32,806 nt of DNA from a virus. Below, in pieces: positions 15,542 through 24,152 of the stretch (position 1 is the stretch's first letter; the number at the start of each line of letters is the position of its first letter). The position numbers and the translations under genes were made by a program. Location of the stretch: IMG/VR virus record IMGVR_UViG_3300037230_000123, positions 1 to 32,806 of that record; one strand, written 5' to 3'. The notes under the pieces are model-generated. The model made no database searches, had not been told where the DNA came from, and saw only the letters and a list, made by a program, of their open reading frames with translations.

Positions 15542-18500
15542 TCAGGACACCGTCAAGCCGGGCAACTGCATGTTGGCGGATTGCTGCGTGCGGCCGTAGC
15601 TCGAATACTGCGCCGCCATCGCCTGGTCGGTCACAAACTGGGGCGTTACGAACTGGCCGGTCATGAAGTTCGCGGCGTCGCTGCCACTCACGTTCATCGA
15701 AAGGTACGTCGCGCCGGTGCCGCCCGAGGTGTTCGGGCCTCCGGGAGTCGGGTAGGTTCCCGATGCGATCCCGCCGAGCGTCGGGATGTTCGAGGCGTAG
15801 GTGTGAGCCTGGCCATCCTGGTAGCTGGCTTGTTGATAGACCTTGCCGCCCTGTTCGACCAAGCTGCCCGCATACGGCGTCGTGGCCGACAGCGGCATCT
15901 TCTGACCGGTGGCCTCCGAATACAGCATCACGAGTTGACGGACGCTGGGCGACCGCACGGCCACCGCCACGTCGCCGCCGAACTGCGACTGTGCGATCTG
16001 CACTACCTGTTTGATCGTGCCGCTGTTCTGCGGGATGTTCACGCCGTAGATGCTCTGGATGTCGTCGTGCGCTTTCTTCTGTGGCGATTCGAAGAACACG
16101 GAGCTGATGACTCCGGCGAGGACACCGGCACCAGCGCCGATCGCCGCACCCATCGGACCACCGAGCGAACCAATCTGCGAGCCAAGGGAAAAGCCCGCGA
16201 GAGCGCCGCCCAGACCGGCCTCGACCGTTCCGCCCACACCCTGGCGCTGGACTCCGTTAATGCCGAGCATCAGGCCGGCCATGCCCGCCGCCGGGCTGGA
16301 TGCCACGCCGGCAACCGTGCCAAGCGGCCCACCGATTCCGGCGGCGGTGGTCCCGACGCCCGGCCCCATGATGATGCCGCCGGAGTTGTAGACGGAATTC
16401 TTTAGATTTCCGAGCATGCCGGTGAGGCCACCGGGCTTGAAGATGTTCCCCGCAATCCCGCCCATCCCTTTGCTGGAACTTGGAAACAGCAAACTCAGCG
16501 GATTGAAGCCAGCGCTCCCCGAAGTGGAATGCAGCGGAAGGTCATGAATATCGGGCGCGCTCGAGGCGGAAACCGAGCTTCCACTAACGCCGGTTGCTAT
16601 CGATGGTCCACCCAGCGAGAGGCCGCCCCCGATGATCGTTGGTAAACTCAGGCTCGCGCTCGCACTCGCCGGAGCCGAAATCGACGGGATCGATATCGAG
16701 GGAACACCAGCCGCGCCGCCCGACATGGAGGGTGCCGCCACTCCCATGCTGGCGGCAAGAATCGCCGTCAAGCTGGCCATCACCGCGCTGTTCTGCATGG
16801 TTGCCGACGTATTCATGTCAGTCGAGACGCGCACCGGATCCTGGGAGGTGCCGCGCAACATCCCGCTTAGCCCGCCGCGCCCGTCCGACCCGTAGATGAT
16901 CGGATGCACCACGTTCGCCACCGCGCCTCCCAACGTTTCCGTTACCGGCTTAAGCACCGCGGCGTGAATCGTGCTGAACAGATCCTTACCGAAATTCTTA
17001 GGCTTGGTGAACAGGACATCGAACAGCCGCTCGGCCTGCTTCTGCAGCCCGTCGATCTGCGACTGTATTTCCTGCTGATGTTTCTGCTGGATCTGCGCCT
17101 GCTTTTCTTCGAACTGGTCCTGCGCCTGAGCGAGTTCCGTGAACAGATCCTTCTGCGCCTGCGCCGCCAGGACGGATCGCTTCGCCGCGTTTTCCTCTTT
17201 CGATATTCGCTCGGCTTCGATGCCGGCCAACTGGACGGCTAGATCGAGCTTGGCCTGGTAGGCTTCCTGCGCTGCCTCCACCTCTTTTCGTTCAGCCAGC
17301 TCCCGCTTTTCGCCTTCGGACATCGCCATGGGCGTTTCCTGACCGGCAGTCAGTTCCGCCATGCGACCGGATCGCGCCGCGCGCCGCTGCGCAGCTTCAC
17401 GCTGCGCTTGGACTCCGATGTCCTCGATCTTTTCCTGCGCCGCGAAGTATTCCTCCCACTCCTTCATCTGCTCCTTCGATGGCAGCATCATCGCCAGCGC
17501 ATTTTTCCGCCGCTCGGCATCTTCCTTCTCTGCGTACTTTTCAAATTCCTCCCATGACTTTTTGTATATGACCGACGCTTGCTCTTCCGCAGACTTGCGA
17601 ATCGCGGCGATCTCCGTTTCGGAAGCCTTCACCTGCGCGGCCTGCTTCAGAAGTTGGTCGCGCTGATAGTAGATCTTGCCGATCGCGTCCAGTTCGGATT
17701 CGTCGCCCTTCTTCTCAAACTCGGCCGCCTGGCGCTGGAACTCCTTGAGCTGCTCCGCGTTCTTGGCAACGGCATCCAATCCCGCCTTGCGGCGCGCTTC
17801 ATTCGCTTCAGCCGCCTTTAGCTGCTTATCCAAATCGACCGCCTCAGCCTTCGTCAGAGGCTTGTCCGGTTCCAGCAGTTGTTTTTGCAACCGCTCGACA
17901 TCCTTCTTGGCGTCGGCGTATGCCTTCTCCATTCCGTCGTGCGTGCCGAAGAACCGGGCGCGAATCCGATCCGTCTCCTCCTTGCCCGCATGCAGATCGC
18001 TCCGCTTGGTGGCGGCCTCGGCATCCTCCAGCATCTTTTGCAACTGCTGGATCTGGTCCTGGATGTCGCTCGCCTTCTTCGAACGATCTTCCTCATCGCG
18101 CGTGGGAGCGATCGCCTGCAGAAGGCCGAAACCGCCGGTCAGTCGTTCTTGTTCGGCCCGCAGATCCTCGATGCGCTTCAAGGTGGCATCGCGGTTCTTC
18201 ATGATGTCCGGCGCCTGACGTTCCATGTCAGCCGCTTCCTTGCGATGCGCGCTAACGGACATGCTCGCGCCGTAACCGCCTAACGCCTTGATCTGCGCGG
18301 CATCCTGAAGCGCCTGGATCTCTTCGCGGTGCTCACGTTCCTCATCGCGAGCAGTTGAGATGTTGTCGAGGAACCAGTCGACGCCCTTCCCGACCCACGT
18401 CACGCTGATGACCAGGCCCTCTTTGAACTTGCGGACCAGCGAGTCCCACTTGGTTTCGAGCACCGTGACTTCCCGCTGGTATTCGGAAAAGCGATGGATG

Positions 18501-19489
18501 TCCTCCTCGGTCGGCCCGAAGCCTTGCTCGTGGGCGACACGCAGGTTCTCGTTGAGTTCCGTCATGAACGGAATCGCCTCGACTCCAACCTTTTTAAATA
18601 GGTCCATCGCTGCAGCGTCGCGCTCTAGCCCCTCCGGGAGCTTGTTCAAGCCCTCTGAGATCTCTGTCAGAATCTCGGAGGTGGGCTTCATCTCGCCCGT
18701 GGCGGTGTGGAAATCGATACCCATCGCGCGCATCGTTGCCCGCGCCTTCTCGCCTTCGTTGGAGTTGTCGTTCGCAGCCTGGGACAAACCCCGCATGAGG
18801 CGTTCGACAATTGAGATGTCCTGGCCGACCGCACGCGCCGCGAAACCGAACTGCCCGACCTCCTTTGCGGTCAAGCCGGTGCGCAGCTCTGCATCCTTCA
18901 CGCGGGTGCCGTACTCGCCAAGACTCTTCGCGGCCTCGAATGCCGACACGGCAATGGTGCCGAGGACGGCCGCGCCGGTCGCGACCGCGATACCAAACGG
19001 ACCAAGAGCCGTAAGCACGGACGAGACCGCGCCCTTCGCGCCCTGGAGCGGATTCTCCACGAACTGGCTGACGCGCTCCCCGAAACCTTTGATGGCTTCC
19101 GATTGCTTCTGGAGGGCCTCTTCAGCTTCCTTGGCTGCCTTGAGCGCAAGAGATTCGCGCGCGGCCTTCTCCTCCATCGCGATCATCTTTTCGTAAGACT
19201 TGGTGATCGCATCGATGGCCTGCGGCTCGCGATTGTATCTCTGCAACAGTTGATCCCGCTGCGTGATCAGCCGGTCGACACCGCTCTTGCCATAGGTCTC
19301 GGCCTGTTTGTCGAGGGACGCAATCAGCCGTTGGACGCTGGTTCGGGTCTGATCCGAAATCCGGATCACCTTGCCGTGCGACGATTCAGCTTTCTTCTCG
19401 AAGCTGTCGAGCCCGGCGTTGGCCTTGTCCACCACCGGGGTGACTTGGTCCTCGGCTTCGAGGATTACGCGCTCTGCTTGGTCTGCCAT
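15542..19489 (-). CDS. Tail tape measure protein
   Basis: The 1,315-residue product is the longest tail-internal protein and lies after the chaperones. It has long coiled-coil stretches rich in Glu, Lys, Gln and Ala (about 75-150, 385-850), hydrophobic segments at about 155-190 (a Gly/Ala/Val-rich stretch after GPFG) and near the C-terminus (Gly/Ala-rich helices before FFESPQKK), and a Ser/Gly-rich region between. Tape measures set tail length during tube polymerisation and leave the tail at DNA ejection. Using the usual 1.5 angstrom per residue, the tail would be close to 197 nm. The ATG at 19489 follows the previous stop by a single base (TGAAATG), with AAGG upstream, indicating coupled translation. 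No lytic transglycosylase or peptidase motif was seen inside it. Confidence 0.92.
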   Translation of the reverse strand: MADQAERVILEAEDQVTPVVDKANAGLDSFEKKAESSHGKVIRISDQTRTSVQRLIASLDKQAETYGKSGVDRLITQRDQLLQRYNREPQAIDAITKSYEKMIAMEEKAARESLALKAAKEAEEALQKQSEAIKGFGERVSQFVENPLQGAKGAVSSVLTALGPFGIAVATGAAVLGTIAVSAFEAAKSLGEYGTRVKDAELRTGLTAKEVGQFGFAARAVGQDISIVERLMRGLSQAANDNSNEGEKARATMRAMGIDFHTATGEMKPTSEILTEISEGLNKLPEGLERDAAAMDLFKKVGVEAIPFMTELNENLRVAHEQGFGPTEEDIHRFSEYQREVTVLETKWDSLVRKFKEGLVISVTWVGKGVDWFLDNISTARDEEREHREEIQALQDAAQIKALGGYGASMSVSAHRKEAADMERQAPDIMKNRDATLKRIEDLRAEQERLTGGFGLLQAIAPTRDEEDRSKKASDIQDQIQQLQKMLEDAEAATKRSDLHAGKEETDRIRARFFGTHDGMEKAYADAKKDVERLQKQLLEPDKPLTKAEAVDLDKQLKAAEANEARRKAGLDAVAKNAEQLKEFQRQAAEFEKKGDESELDAIGKIYYQRDQLLKQAAQVKASETEIAAIRKSAEEQASVIYKKSWEEFEKYAEKEDAERRKNALAMMLPSKEQMKEWEEYFAAQEKIEDIGVQAQREAAQRRAARSGRMAELTAGQETPMAMSEGEKRELAERKEVEAAQEAYQAKLDLAVQLAGIEAERISKEENAAKRSVLAAQAQKDLFTELAQAQDQFEEKQAQIQQKHQQEIQSQIDGLQKQAERLFDVLFTKPKNFGKDLFSTIHAAVLKPVTETLGGAVANVVHPIIYGSDGRGGLSGMLRGTSQDPVRVSTDMNTSATMQNSAVMASLTAILAASMGVAAPSMSGGAAGVPSISIPSISAPASASASLSLPTIIGGGLSLGGPSIATGVSGSSVSASSAPDIHDLPLHSTSGSAGFNPLSLLFPSSSKGMGGIAGNIFKPGGLTGMLGNLKNSVYNSGGIIMGPGVGTTAAGIGGPLGTVAGVASSPAAGMAGLMLGINGVQRQGVGGTVEAGLGGALAGFSLGSQIGSLGGPMGAAIGAGAGVLAGVISSVFFESPQKKAHDDIQSIYGVNIPQNSGTIKQVVQIAQSQFGGDVAVAVRSPSVRQLVMLYSEATGQKMPLSATTPYAGSLVEQGGKVYQQASYQDGQAHTYASNIPTLGGIASGTYPTPGGPNTSGGTGATYLSMNVSGSDAANFMTGQFVTPQFVTDQAMAAQYSSYGRTQQSANMQLPGLTVS

Positions 19490-19490
19490 T

Positions 19491-19949
19491 TCACGCTGCC
19501 TTGAGCATTACAAAGGGACGTGCCTGGAACGCCGCGAGAACCGTCTGCCGGTCGTGTGGCGACACTCCCCACTGCGCCTCGCGCCGGTTGTTGAAAGCGG
19601 CGATCTGCGAGGCAGTCTGCCGCCGGCCCGAAAGAGCTTCGTCAAGAAATCCGATTGCCGCGCGATTTTCGTTGGCGGTCAGGACCTTGAGGCACCGCAG
19701 GGTGTGGCCGCTCCAGGTCCAGTCGCGCATAGGTTGGAGACCGCGCGCAGACTTATAATCGGGGTAACCGCGTCGGCCCGCCAGTCCGGGCTTCAGCGGC
19801 GCGGCCGCTTGGTCGTAAATGTTCTGCCCACTCTGAATGCGCGCGCGGATGGAATCCGCCAACACCTGCGCGAAGCCCTGCATCTCGGTCGCGGTGTAGG
19901 GCGAATAGACGAAGCGCGCGCTCTTGATTACGGTTTGGAATTTGGCCAT
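19491..19949 (-). CDS. Small phage morphogenesis protein of unclear role
   Basis: With the ATG at 19949 the product has 152 residues; a TTG at 19982 would add 11. It contains an N-terminal helix with ADSIRARIQSGQNIYDQ, a Pro/Gly/Tyr-rich stretch (PLKPGLAGRRGYPDYK), DWTWSGHTLRCLKV, and a helix (ASQIAAFNNRREAQWGVS) near the end. The R-x-x-I-x-x-G, then P-L-K, then SG-x-x-x-x-x pattern recalls virion-morphogenesis proteins (tail completion gpS type), but the similarity is loose. The gene lies between the tail chaperone region and the tape measure. Its start faces the divergent zinc-ribbon/HEAT gene across 55 bp, so it and the tape measure may need their own promoter, or transcription must read through the antisense gene. 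Confidence 0.65.
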   Translation of the reverse strand: MAKFQTVIKSARFVYSPYTATEMQGFAQVLADSIRARIQSGQNIYDQAAAPLKPGLAGRRGYPDYKSARGLQPMRDWTWSGHTLRCLKVLTANENRAAIGFLDEALSGRRQTASQIAAFNNRREAQWGVSPHDRQTVLAAFQARPFVMLKAA

Positions 19950-20004
19950 GGAGTATGGGGTAGAATTTATTACGGTTACCAAAATCTAAGCAGTCACCAG
20001 GTCT

Positions 20005-20982
20005 ATGCCTCCTCCGATCCCACTGCGATGTTCGTCCTGCGGGGGGATACTCGTCTCCAAGGACCAAGGGGCATTAGCCTGTCCGTACTGTGGTGGGCTC
20101 TATCAAAGAGATGAGACTCACCATGAAGGGCGACACGAGACGTCCAACAGAACCGTAGCCGATTCGATCTCCCTTTTTCTACATCCGCATGAGGCACAGG
20201 GTGCCAGAGCCGATCTCGAAAGCATCCTCGATAAACCAGACTTGGCGGCCCTCATTGAGACGCTTGACCAAGAAACCGCAGACCCCAATAGAGAAGGCGA
20301 GACCTCATCGAAGTGCAAGTGGGCCATCAAGATTCTCAAGAGTATAGGGAACAAGGCTGCTGTAGCCGCGCTCATGGAGGCTGCTAAGCGTCACAACGGG
20401 GACGCTTTGTGCGAATTTGCCAGAATGCCGGGCGATGTTGGAGTAACCGCGCTAGTGGAGCTGTCGGGAAGCCCGGACCCGCGTCTCGCGAACCCGGCCC
20501 TGGCGGTCTTGAAGGTCTCACTCCATTCGGGAACCTCAATAGAGGTCCACTACAAGGGTCTGAAAAGCCCTAACGCGCTGCTGCGTGAATTCGCCGCGTC
20601 CTGCCTCGCGAGGCAAAGCCAAAGCAAACGCGCCCAAGAGGCTCTTCTAGCCGGGCTATCTGACCCTTCGTACGCCGTTCGTGTGATCTGTGCCGAAGGC
20701 CTTGGATACATTGGGGCCAGAGACGCGGTGCCCGCCCTTGTCCAGGCCTGGAAGGTCGCCGCTAGTGATCCCTTTGTTTCTACGGAAAAGTACACGAACG
20801 ACGTTGGGCAACATCCTCCGCTTCGGATGATGTTCATCGTCGAGAATGCCTTGGAGAAACTTGCTCCGGACGAAATTGATCGGCTGATAGAAGCTGCTCG
20901 CCAGGATGGGAGCCTATCGAAAATGGCGCGCGTAGACATTGACCGCCGGCGTGGGCGCAAAAAAACCAAAGCTTGGTGGTAA
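20005..20982 (+). CDS. Zinc-ribbon plus HEAT-repeat protein, antisense cargo gene
   Basis: A 325-residue protein on the plus strand inside the minus-strand tail operon. Residues 9-29 form a zinc ribbon (C9-x-x-C12 and C26-x-x-C29, with CSSCGG and CPYCGG). From about 65 to 300 there are helical HEAT-like repeats, with hallmark pairs such as AVAALMEAAKRH, GVTALVELSG, AQEALLAGLSD followed by YAVRVICAEGLGYIG and AVPALVQAWK. HEAT arrays bind proteins or nucleic acids; no catalytic motif is visible. It has its own start 55 bp from the divergent morphogenesis gene, and ends 92 bp before the convergent chaperone frame. The C-terminus is very basic and ends in KAWW. Function is unknown. Placement and strand suggest an independently expressed lysogenic (moron) gene. 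Confidence 0.8.
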   Translation: MPPPIPLRCSSCGGILVSKDQGALACPYCGGLYQRDETHHEGRHETSNRTVADSISLFLHPHEAQGARADLESILDKPDLAALIETLDQETADPNREGETSSKCKWAIKILKSIGNKAAVAALMEAAKRHNGDALCEFARMPGDVGVTALVELSGSPDPRLANPALAVLKVSLHSGTSIEVHYKGLKSPNALLREFAASCLARQSQSKRAQEALLAGLSDPSYAVRVICAEGLGYIGARDAVPALVQAWKVAASDPFVSTEKYTNDVGQHPPLRMMFIVENALEKLAPDEIDRLIEAARQDGSLSKMARVDIDRRRGRKKTKAWW

Positions 20983-21074
20983 CTTATTGCAGTCTCGTAA
21001 TGCAGGTGACCTGATCAATAGCATCTCTCTCCGGCGTACTTCGGATTGATCGGTGCCTTTGCTGAATTCCCTAA

Positions 21075-21443
21075 CTAAGATCTGGAATTCTGAGTTCCTC
21101 CGTCCCCACCCTTGATCTGCTCCTGGCGCTCCGCTTCGATCAGTTCCAGCACCCGAAACTCCTCCTCCGTGATGTCGGCCAGCGTGATGGTCAGTCCGAT
21201 ACTCCTCGCGTTCAGAACTCGGAAGCATCGCCGCACCAGAGCGCCATTCGGCGTGTCCAACGCCTCTTCGAGCCGGTTCTTCGGACAGCCCGGTCCGTGA
21301 CTGACGTCGATGGCCTTCCAATTCGCACGGCAAGCGGGGCAGCCATCCAACTCCGTCTGCGCTGAGTATCCGCACTTCCGGCAACGGAAGACGCGGTCGG
21401 GGCAGTCCTCCTCACGCCCGCACAGCGTCCCCTGGTGAAGCAC
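21075..21443 (-). CDS. Cysteine-rich tail assembly chaperone downstream frame (GT-like)
   Basis: From a GTG at 21443 the product has 122 residues. The same frame is open back to 21518, overlapping the last 22 bases of the preceding gene in the -1 frame. The extra residues (PGDWPEEPGVRFLIRSV) look coding. The body has two pairs of cysteines (RCRKCGY and CPACRANW) forming a zinc ribbon, a further CP pair, and an acidic helix (DITEEEFRVLELIEAERQEQ). Its place between the tail tube and tape measure, straight after another gene in a different frame, is that of gpT in the G/GT frameshift pair of lambda-like phages. No ATG or ribosome-binding site precedes it. Alternatives are reinitiation at the GTG or a mutation that split one gene. 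Confidence 0.65.
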   Translation of the reverse strand: MLHQGTLCGREEDCPDRVFRCRKCGYSAQTELDGCPACRANWKAIDVSHGPGCPKNRLEEALDTPNGALVRRCFRVLNARSIGLTITLADITEEEFRVLELIEAERQEQIKGGDGGTQNSRS

Positions 21444-21496
21444 CGACCGGATAAGGAATCGAACGCCCGGCTCTTCCGGCCAGTCTCCGGGCGTGG

Positions 21497-22105
21497 CTAT
21501 TCCGGGTCTTCGTCGGCCTCAATCGCCAGTTGCGCGATGACCTCGGAAACCGCCGCTGACTTGTGCACGATCGGGACCGCGCCGGCGTAGCCGTCGTGCG
21601 AGATGTGCAGCTTGTCGTAAAGCGCACCGCTCGGCTCCAGGAAGGCGCGCGTCTCGACGGATCTGCGCGCGGCGACGACGCTGGTCGAACCACGTTCGTG
21701 GTCCTGCATCTCCTTGGCGGTCGGCATCCGCAGAACGTGAACCACACGCGCACCGGGGACTTTCATCTCAATCCGGTAGTTGATACCTTCGCGCTCGACA
21801 CTGGCCACGGCGCACCGCTCAATGCGGCCGATCACCATGCCGGCTTCGGCGTCATCAAACTCGGGACCGTCCTTGTCGGTGCGGATCTTGGCGAACAGCT
21901 CCGCGTTGATCTTTGGGAGGTCCACGTCCTCGCTGTGCGATTTCCCGCGCCCGAGGAAATGCCGCACGGTGCGTTGCGCACGTGCCCAGGCGCACCACTC
22001 GTCATCCGTTGGGAATCTCACCTCGCAACTCTTTTCGCCTCCCGAGAGGATCGGCACCACGAACGGCTTCGACGCGTCGAAGCCCGCTTTCTTTTCGGTT
22101 TCCAT
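21497..22105 (-). CDS. Tail assembly chaperone (gpG-like)
   Basis: A 202-residue acidic protein starting nine bases after the tail tube stop. Motifs include EVRFPTDDEWCAWARAQR, an alpha-helical middle (INAELFAKIRTD, EAGMVIGRIERC) and a C-terminal SAAVSEVIAQLAIEADEDPE before the TAG at 21499-21497. I do not recognise a named family with certainty. Position between tube and tape measure, size, and the overlap with a downstream frame support the role of binding the tape measure during tail assembly. The strongly acidic end coincides with the overlap to the next frame. Confidence 0.65.
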   Translation of the reverse strand: METEKKAGFDASKPFVVPILSGGEKSCEVRFPTDDEWCAWARAQRTVRHFLGRGKSHSEDVDLPKINAELFAKIRTDKDGPEFDDAEAGMVIGRIERCAVASVEREGINYRIEMKVPGARVVHVLRMPTAKEMQDHERGSTSVVAARRSVETRAFLEPSGALYDKLHISHDGYAGAVPIVHKSAAVSEVIAQLAIEADEDPE

Positions 22106-22114
22106 TCAAGCCTC

Positions 22115-23143
22115 CTATTGGCAGATACCGGTTTGCGGCGTGACCACTGTCATGGTCACCAGGCCGTTGGTGGGATCGAAGAGTTGGACGCCGGTAATCT
22201 GGAGCGTCACGATCCCATCCGTGTTTCCCAACTCAGCGACGCTGAAGCCCATCTTCTGGATGAGCATCGTGAAGGAGTTGTTGGCATCACGTGTCACAGT
22301 GAACGTGGCCGTGCCGGTGGTCAAATTGATCAGGTTCGAATATTCGGCCGATCCGGCTTCAACACGGACCACGAACTGCACTCCGAAGACGCGATCGCCC
22401 CACTCGAAGCGCCCCTGGATCTGGTAACCGTCCTGCGTGCCAGAGCCAGGGAAGAAGCCAGGCCGGAAGTTGTTCTCCCAGGACGCTTCCATGGACACGA
22501 AATCCTTGGCGCTGCTGCCGGAAAGGTAGTTGATGCCGTTGAAGGTTAACGCGGTGATCATCCCGGCATTGAATTCGTGCGGCGAATAAACGGCGGGAAG
22601 CGTGATGCCGCTGGGCGAGGTGTACTGGCCGGTCGTAACGCATTCCGCGGTCACCATCGCGCTGGCGCGGCCCGGCGAGTTCTTGATCGACAGCTTCCAA
22701 CCCTTCAGCGCGCAGCCTACCAGCATTTCGTCCAGCACCGCCGAGCCACCGGGCCGGATCTGCTGCACGAACGAAAAGTACGGCAACTCAAGGCCGGTCG
22801 CGTTCGTGGCGCCCAGCGCCGGAATGATCACATACGTGTACGGGCCACTGCCGCTGACGGTGACATTGCCGAGACCGAAGGACATCGCCCACGCGAGGAC
22901 CTCCGACGATGCGTACTTCGAAAGCTCGTACGTCGGCATGTTGTAATGCGACTTGAAAAGCTGGGTCGGAAACTCATGGCCCTTGCCGATTTCAGCCCGG
23001 TCGTCCTCGTTCACCGGCACCTTGGCCCACGGCTTGGTATTGAGGTTCGTGTGTCGCCAGATGGCCGTCGACGCGTTCGCGGTCCCGATGGCAGTCTGTT
23101 TGCCGAAGCCCCAGCCGTTCATCAGTTCATTGACGTTTGCCAT
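22115..23143 (-). CDS. Major tail tube protein
   Basis: The ATG at 23143 is preceded by GAGGAG ten bases upstream and gives 342 residues; the reading frame extends a few codons further but without a better start. The sequence is typical of a beta-sandwich tube protein: it begins with a conserved-looking GWGFGKQTAIGTA segment, followed by FPTQLFKSHY, YELSKYASSEVLAWAMSFGLG, GCALKGWKLSIKNSPG and FTVTRDANNSF. The overall plan matches the phage tail tube family with about 300-350 residues. Tube proteins stack as hexameric rings around the tape measure. No sheath gene is next to it, which supports a siphovirus-like tail. Confidence 0.85.
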   Translation of the reverse strand: MANVNELMNGWGFGKQTAIGTANASTAIWRHTNLNTKPWAKVPVNEDDRAEIGKGHEFPTQLFKSHYNMPTYELSKYASSEVLAWAMSFGLGNVTVSGSGPYTYVIIPALGATNATGLELPYFSFVQQIRPGGSAVLDEMLVGCALKGWKLSIKNSPGRASAMVTAECVTTGQYTSPSGITLPAVYSPHEFNAGMITALTFNGINYLSGSSAKDFVSMEASWENNFRPGFFPGSGTQDGYQIQGRFEWGDRVFGVQFVVRVEAGSAEYSNLINLTTGTATFTVTRDANNSFTMLIQKMGFSVAELGNTDGIVTLQITGVQLFDPTNGLVTMTVVTPQTGICQ

Positions 23144-23144
23144 A

Positions 23145-23303
23145 CTACTTTTTCTCCTCAACCGGAGCTGCCGGTTTCGGTCCCGTTGCCGCCGGCGCGG
23201 GAACCTGACGCCACCCCGCGACCATGAGCGGCGTGAGAGAGGCAGCGGTCGCCTCGACTTCCTTCACTTCGCCCGTGGGCGATTCCATGAACACCCAGTC
23301 CAT
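23145..23303 (-). CDS. Small conserved-position phage protein (52 residues)
   Basis: A short gene between the tail terminator and tube genes. I chose the ATG at 23303 because it has a strong AAGGAG six bases upstream. The ATG at 23318 overlaps the stop of the preceding gene (ATGA) and could also be used, adding five residues. The product begins MDWVFMESPTGEVKEVEAT and ends in a Pro/Ala-rich tail with EEKK. The first part looks like a short beta hairpin with a helix (LTPLMVAGWRQV). No function can be named. Its stop lies two bases before the tube ATG, so it is part of the coupled tail operon. Confidence 0.7.
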   Translation of the reverse strand: MDWVFMESPTGEVKEVEATAASLTPLMVAGWRQVPAPAATGPKPAAPVEEKK

Positions 23304-23314
23304 AACGTTCTCCT

Positions 23315-23818
23315 TCATTCCCCGCCGGGATTGCCTTGCTCGACCAGCGTTGCTTGCACTTCGAAATAGTCGAGCGTCGCGCCGTCCGCGCTCACCACAA
23401 CCGTGTTTCGCTGCGCGGACGGAAGATCCAGGTCCATCGGGTAGCAGTCGGGGTCGATCTGAAAATGCAGAAGCGATGACCACGATGGAGCGCCCGCTGG
23501 TATTGCACTGACCAGCAGCCAGAACAGATCGGCGTACGTGGCGGTCGAGTTCTGTTCCGGCGCGCGCAAGTAGATCGAAAAGCGATGCGCGAAGTGCAGC
23601 GCACCGCCCGTGAGACGACGCGGCGCGGTTCCGTTCCACGCGACCAGGATCGAACCGGGCGGCATCTGCAAGATCGCCAGCCGAAGATTATTGTGATCAG
23701 CCAGCCCTTCCATGAATGGCCGGATGTTGTCGCCGTCGCCGCCGATCCCGGTGACCAGGTCCGGGCAGGATCGAAGCGCGGTCACCCATTCGCCAAGTAT
23801 TAGCTTCGGGTTGATCAT
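23315..23818 (-). CDS. Tail terminator-like protein
   Basis: A 167-residue protein with an N-terminal helix (INPKLILGEWVTALRSCPDLV), a strand LRLAILQMPPGSILVAWNG, and RFSIYLRAP followed by a helix YADLFWLLVSAIPAG. The C-terminal half has a YPMDLDLPSAQR stretch and ends in strands (LDYFEVQATLVEQG). An N-terminal helix, then paired strands, then a central helix and C-terminal strands is the plan of tail terminator proteins (lambda gpU-like), and the position between head-tail joiner and tube matches. It starts seven bases after the FII-like stop and ends in an ATGA overlap with the next start, so translation is coupled. Confidence 0.65.
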   Translation of the reverse strand: MINPKLILGEWVTALRSCPDLVTGIGGDGDNIRPFMEGLADHNNLRLAILQMPPGSILVAWNGTAPRRLTGGALHFAHRFSIYLRAPEQNSTATYADLFWLLVSAIPAGAPSWSSLLHFQIDPDCYPMDLDLPSAQRNTVVVSADGATLDYFEVQATLVEQGNPGGE

Positions 23819-23825
23819 GGACGCA

Positions 23826-24152
23826 TCAGCTCCCGCGCTTCAGCAGTGCTAGGTTGAGCATGCCGTACGCATCGGGCTGGCGCAGCGTCGTCACCACGTA
23901 CTGCGCGCCCCAGGCCGTCACCCAGTCGCCCTTCGCCGGCGGATTCGAGAAGTCGGATGGATTCACCGAGATCTCCTCAAAGCCCGCCATCGTGCCCGAC
24001 TCCTCGGGCGGGCGCGCATGGCGAACTGCCGTGATCGTCAGCGGGGAACCCACCGCCGCGCCGGACTCCACGGGTTGATACAAGACCGGCTCCCCGAACG
24101 TCTCCTGCATTATGGAGTTCGCCGCCGCGTCGATCGTGGGCCAGTCCGACAT
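23826..24152 (-). CDS. Head-tail joining protein (lambda FII-like)
   Basis: A 108-residue protein whose ATG overlaps the stop of the capsid cement gene by one base (TGATG). The pattern ETFGEPVLYQPV, then PLTITAVRHARPPEE, then ISVNPSDFSNPPAKGDWVTAWGAQYVV with a GD-W pair and a final LALLKRGS strand is that of the small beta-barrel head-tail attachment proteins related to lambda gpFII. These bind the connector and give the docking site for the completed tail. Length (about 110 residues) and place between head and tail genes agree. Confidence 0.8.
   Translation of the reverse strand: MSDWPTIDAAANSIMQETFGEPVLYQPVESGAAVGSPLTITAVRHARPPEESGTMAGFEEISVNPSDFSNPPAKGDWVTAWGAQYVVTTLRQPDAYGMLNLALLKRGS

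Noticed and set aside
20983-21074. Bidirectional terminator between the convergent HEAT and chaperone genes
   Set aside because: No hairpin with a T-run was found on either strand in these 92 bases.
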